64,000 bases of DNA, taken from positions 50,781 to 114,780 of the forward strand of contig JALQPE010002610.1 of the NCBI GenBank assembly GCA_030407315.1, written 5' to 3'. A program made the position numbers and the translations under genes. Source of the stretch: Asparagopsis taxiformis (Eukaryota > Rhodophyta > Florideophyceae > Bonnemaisoniales > Bonnemaisoniaceae). Positions 61,801 through 64,000 of the stretch are shown piece after piece; the first letter of the stretch is position 1; every line of letters begins with the position of its first letter. Below the pieces are notes generated by a model that saw nothing but the letters and a program-made list of their open reading frames with translations, was not told the origin of the DNA and searched no databases.

Positions 61801-63393
61801 CCGAAATCAACCTTTCTTCGCCTGAGCTCGGATCCGTTGTCTCAAAGTAACTTTCCACTTTCAACATATGACCGGTTGGGTTGAAGAGAAGGAATCGAAG
61901 CGGAATAACAGATGTGGGTATGATCCCATTGTTCATGAATGTGGAGACGTTGATCTCTACAACAAATACTCGCAGACTGCAGCATCGATTCGCATATCGT
62001 TGGAACATTCGACGGCAAAGGGCCTCAATGTCATCAATCTCTACCTTGACAGGCGGAATCACATTGAGGAAAAATATGGTTGAAATCGGTTCTCCGGAAT
62101 CGACGATCGCAACTTGCCATTTCTACTGCATCTAGAGCCTCGACAAAAAGTTCTTTCCGCGTCGGGGATCGATACAATGGCACCAGCATTTGAAGAGGCA
62201 AAGATATTAGCCAGTCTGATAACAGCTCGGACAAAAACTCTTGCATCGATATCCCGATCAGATCTAGTTGGTTTCTTCGCATCTGGCATCCCTGGGGCTG
62301 GTTTCCCGCTTTGCAAACTATCTGTAGACTCTGCCCTGGATGACCCAGGATACAGATGTTGTCCGGTTCGCTTCGTACGGGAGCCATCAGAGACACTTTC
62401 ATTGATGGAGGGGGGCGTTTTTGCAGATTTCGAAGAATCTTCACTTCTCTTCTTCCGTAGTAGTAGACTTGTCCTGAGCGACACATGAAGAACACAGCAC
62501 AGAACGCGTAGGATAGTCAAAGCGAGTAATCGAAAAGTTGGATAAGCGAGACAACTCAAGCTGGAACGCCATAGGAGGATCAATATGTCGGAATATAGGG
62601 TCCTCATTAAAATTATCCTGTACCCGGAACGTGTAGAATCCAGGATAAGTCACAGATTCACTTGATGGGGTAGGAGCGACAATAAAGGATATCGTCTTGA
62701 GCCCGGCTCTTGACGACAATTCCATTCGACTGGCCTTTGCGCGACAAAAGGCTGACAAGCTTGGCTCACCAATACTTCGGACGCTAATGGATCACGTAGG
62801 GTATCATTACGGCCTGTCTGTTCCCCTCTTTCGAAGATTCTTTGTACTTTGCTGTATCGGTTGTATTACCCGGCGCACTTTCATCCCATCGTAACAAGAC
62901 TGTCATCACATTGACATTCCTGGGCTGAACTGCTTTTGCAGAATTTGCGTGCTGCTCAAGAATCATGTCAAATTCTGCTTCCATAGATGACCAGTTATCA
63001 AATGCTGCCATTAATCCTCTCCTATACGGTTCACTTCCGACTTATCAGAATGCCTCCATTTGCATAAGAGAGATTATCTGCAGAATCGAAAGACGAGATT
63101 CCCTTTGGAACTTGCAGTTGGCCATTACCCGTTCCTTTCATTGATCGTACTACAGACACAGGAGCAGTGTGTTCGGCTTTCACAAAACGGAACTGCCACT
63201 CTGCTGTTAATGCAGAACAGTTGAGCAATCCACTCCCAACTGACATGGTGAGATTGGATACTTCATACGCTCGGTAGGACCTTAGCAATTGAACTTGAAT
63301 AGCAGCACGCCTAACTTCAACAGACACAGACTTGGCATCAGGAGGGAGGGCAAAAGCAACCAGGACATCCAAAATAGACTCACTCAGGCCGAC
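61801..63393 (-). pseudogene. Acetyl-CoA carboxylase central-region fragment inside the phosphofructokinase remnant
   Basis: On the minus strand, in correct 5' to 3' order, pieces of the ACC central domain of eukaryotic multidomain ACC are found: VEVRRAAIQVQLLRSYRAYE and ALTAEWQFRFVKAEH (near 63.2 kb); GLMAAFDNWSSMEAEFD (near 63.0 kb); TYPGFYTFRVQDNFNEDPIF followed by AFQLELSRLSNFSI (near 62.6 kb); ARVFVRAVIRLANIF (near 62.2 kb); RRTDFNHIFPQC (near 62.1 kb); LRFLLFNPTGHMLKVESYFE (near 61.85 kb). They sit in at least five different frame segments with no room for introns at several joints, so it is a pseudogene. Biotin carboxylase, biotinyl and carboxyltransferase parts are absent. It interrupts the phosphofructokinase frame within the GGDGT motif. 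Confidence 0.85.
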
Positions 63394-63850
63394 AATAATG
63401 TACATCTGATTGAAGCCCGTGATCTGGATTGAATCGCAAATCATCTTTGTATTATGGCCGCCACGGCGAATACCCAATATACTGCCACCATCATGATGAA
63501 TGGACTGAACCTTATCCTCCGTAAGTGGAATAAGTTTGAGATGGGTCGAATAGAATCCACGATAGCCATATGGAATTCCAGAAATATTCTGACCGCCATA
63601 CAACAGCGGAAAGCGTAATCACCAGCTCACGAATAACAGAATTGAGGCCAGGACACAAACCGCCGCAGGTGACGATACATGCACGGACCATATTGCGCGG
63701 ATGAAAAGCGAGCAGCCCTCTGGGACCTGCACGGTAGAAATTCGCGACACATGGTAGTGTTCTCCGCATCTGAAATAATGTCGACAAGAATGGTTTCATT
63801 GGCGCCGACAAAGCTCATGCAGCTCATGCCGAGGTTGCTCTGACCGGAGG
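63394..63850 (-). pseudogene. Plant-type ATP-phosphofructokinase remnant, 5' part
   Basis: On the minus strand the order is [34 protein letters not shown], the diagnostic [47 protein letters not shown], and GFNQMYII, where similarity ends just before GGDGT. Three frames are needed (changes near 63750 and 63610). CGGLCPGLN is the mark of the plant/PPi-type clade of phosphofructokinases. The true start cannot be set; sequence further upstream (to 64000) shows no clear similarity and may be leader or targeting region. Confidence 0.85.
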
Positions 63851-64000
63851 GGTCGGATCCTAGCGGGCTGGGGAAGGAGCGACGGGCGCCCAGGAGGAAA
63901 TAAAAAGGTGATGTCGGTTCGAGACATTGTTCTCGGACGTTGGGAAGACGATCTTGGAGAATTTAGCAAAGCGAGGGGCAGTTATCTTGGACGCGTTGTC
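63851..64000. other. Window end, upstream of the phosphofructokinase remnant
   Basis: It could contain the N-terminal leader of the remnant on the minus strand, but no motif allows a decision. Confidence 0.3.

Overview
The window looks like nuclear DNA of a photosynthetic or plastid-lineage eukaryote, most probably a red alga (inference, moderate confidence). It is clearly eukaryotic: GT-AG introns, TATA boxes, an intron-less tRNA-Ser(AGA) with a Pol III T-run, an OPRT-OMPDC fusion UMP synthase, PPR, RINGv, C2H2, TKL and CAMKL proteins. Most genes have a single exon and the few introns seen are 82, 92 and 113 nt. A plant-type phosphofructokinase, a plant-like membrane protein family and a Na/K-ATPase-type (IIC) P-ATPase together fit Rhodophyta best. 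No species can be assigned from the sequence alone.

Layout. From 0 to 11 kb and 14 to 43 kb is a compact gene island on both strands: ABCG transporter (partial), PPR protein, DHH-CBS phosphoesterase, UMP synthase, a three-module kinase, proline iminopeptidase, PAP2 phosphatase, bubblegum-type acyl-CoA synthetase, a membrane protein, a truncated flavohemoglobin, a THP3/LENG8-like SAC3 protein, IIC P-ATPase, VOC protein, tRNA-Ser, a tail-anchored E-set/CBM48-like protein, a C2H2 factor, an AlkD-like protein, a CAMKL kinase, a small membrane protein, a mitochondrial gamma-carbonic-anhydrase-like subunit, a RINGv E3 and a molybdopterin molybdotransferase. Gene-poor gaps of about 3 kb lie at 11.1-14.1 kb (with a divergent pair of TATA boxes) and 29.9-33.1 kb.

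From 43 kb to the end the character changes. Recognisable genes are rare, and the sequence carries long palindromes, foldbacks, degenerate repeats, a GC-rich four-part ORF interrupted by in-frame UAA codons, and a 1.2 kb array built of GGCAGTA/TACTGCC half-sites. The last 4.5 kb holds three broken genes: a frameshifted CorA-type transporter, and a plant-type phosphofructokinase split by about 1.6 kb of the central region of a eukaryotic acetyl-CoA carboxylase, both carrying several frameshifts. This part reads as a repeat-rich, decaying zone next to an active gene island.

The genes do not form one pathway. Local themes are nucleotide and cofactor synthesis (UMP synthase, molybdopterin transferase), lipid handling (acyl-CoA synthetase, PAP2, broken ACC), ion transport (P-ATPase, broken CorA) and signalling. 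The most novel single product is the 1152-residue protein that joins a NAK-like pseudokinase, an ANTH-like clathrin-adaptor domain and a Raf-like kinase.
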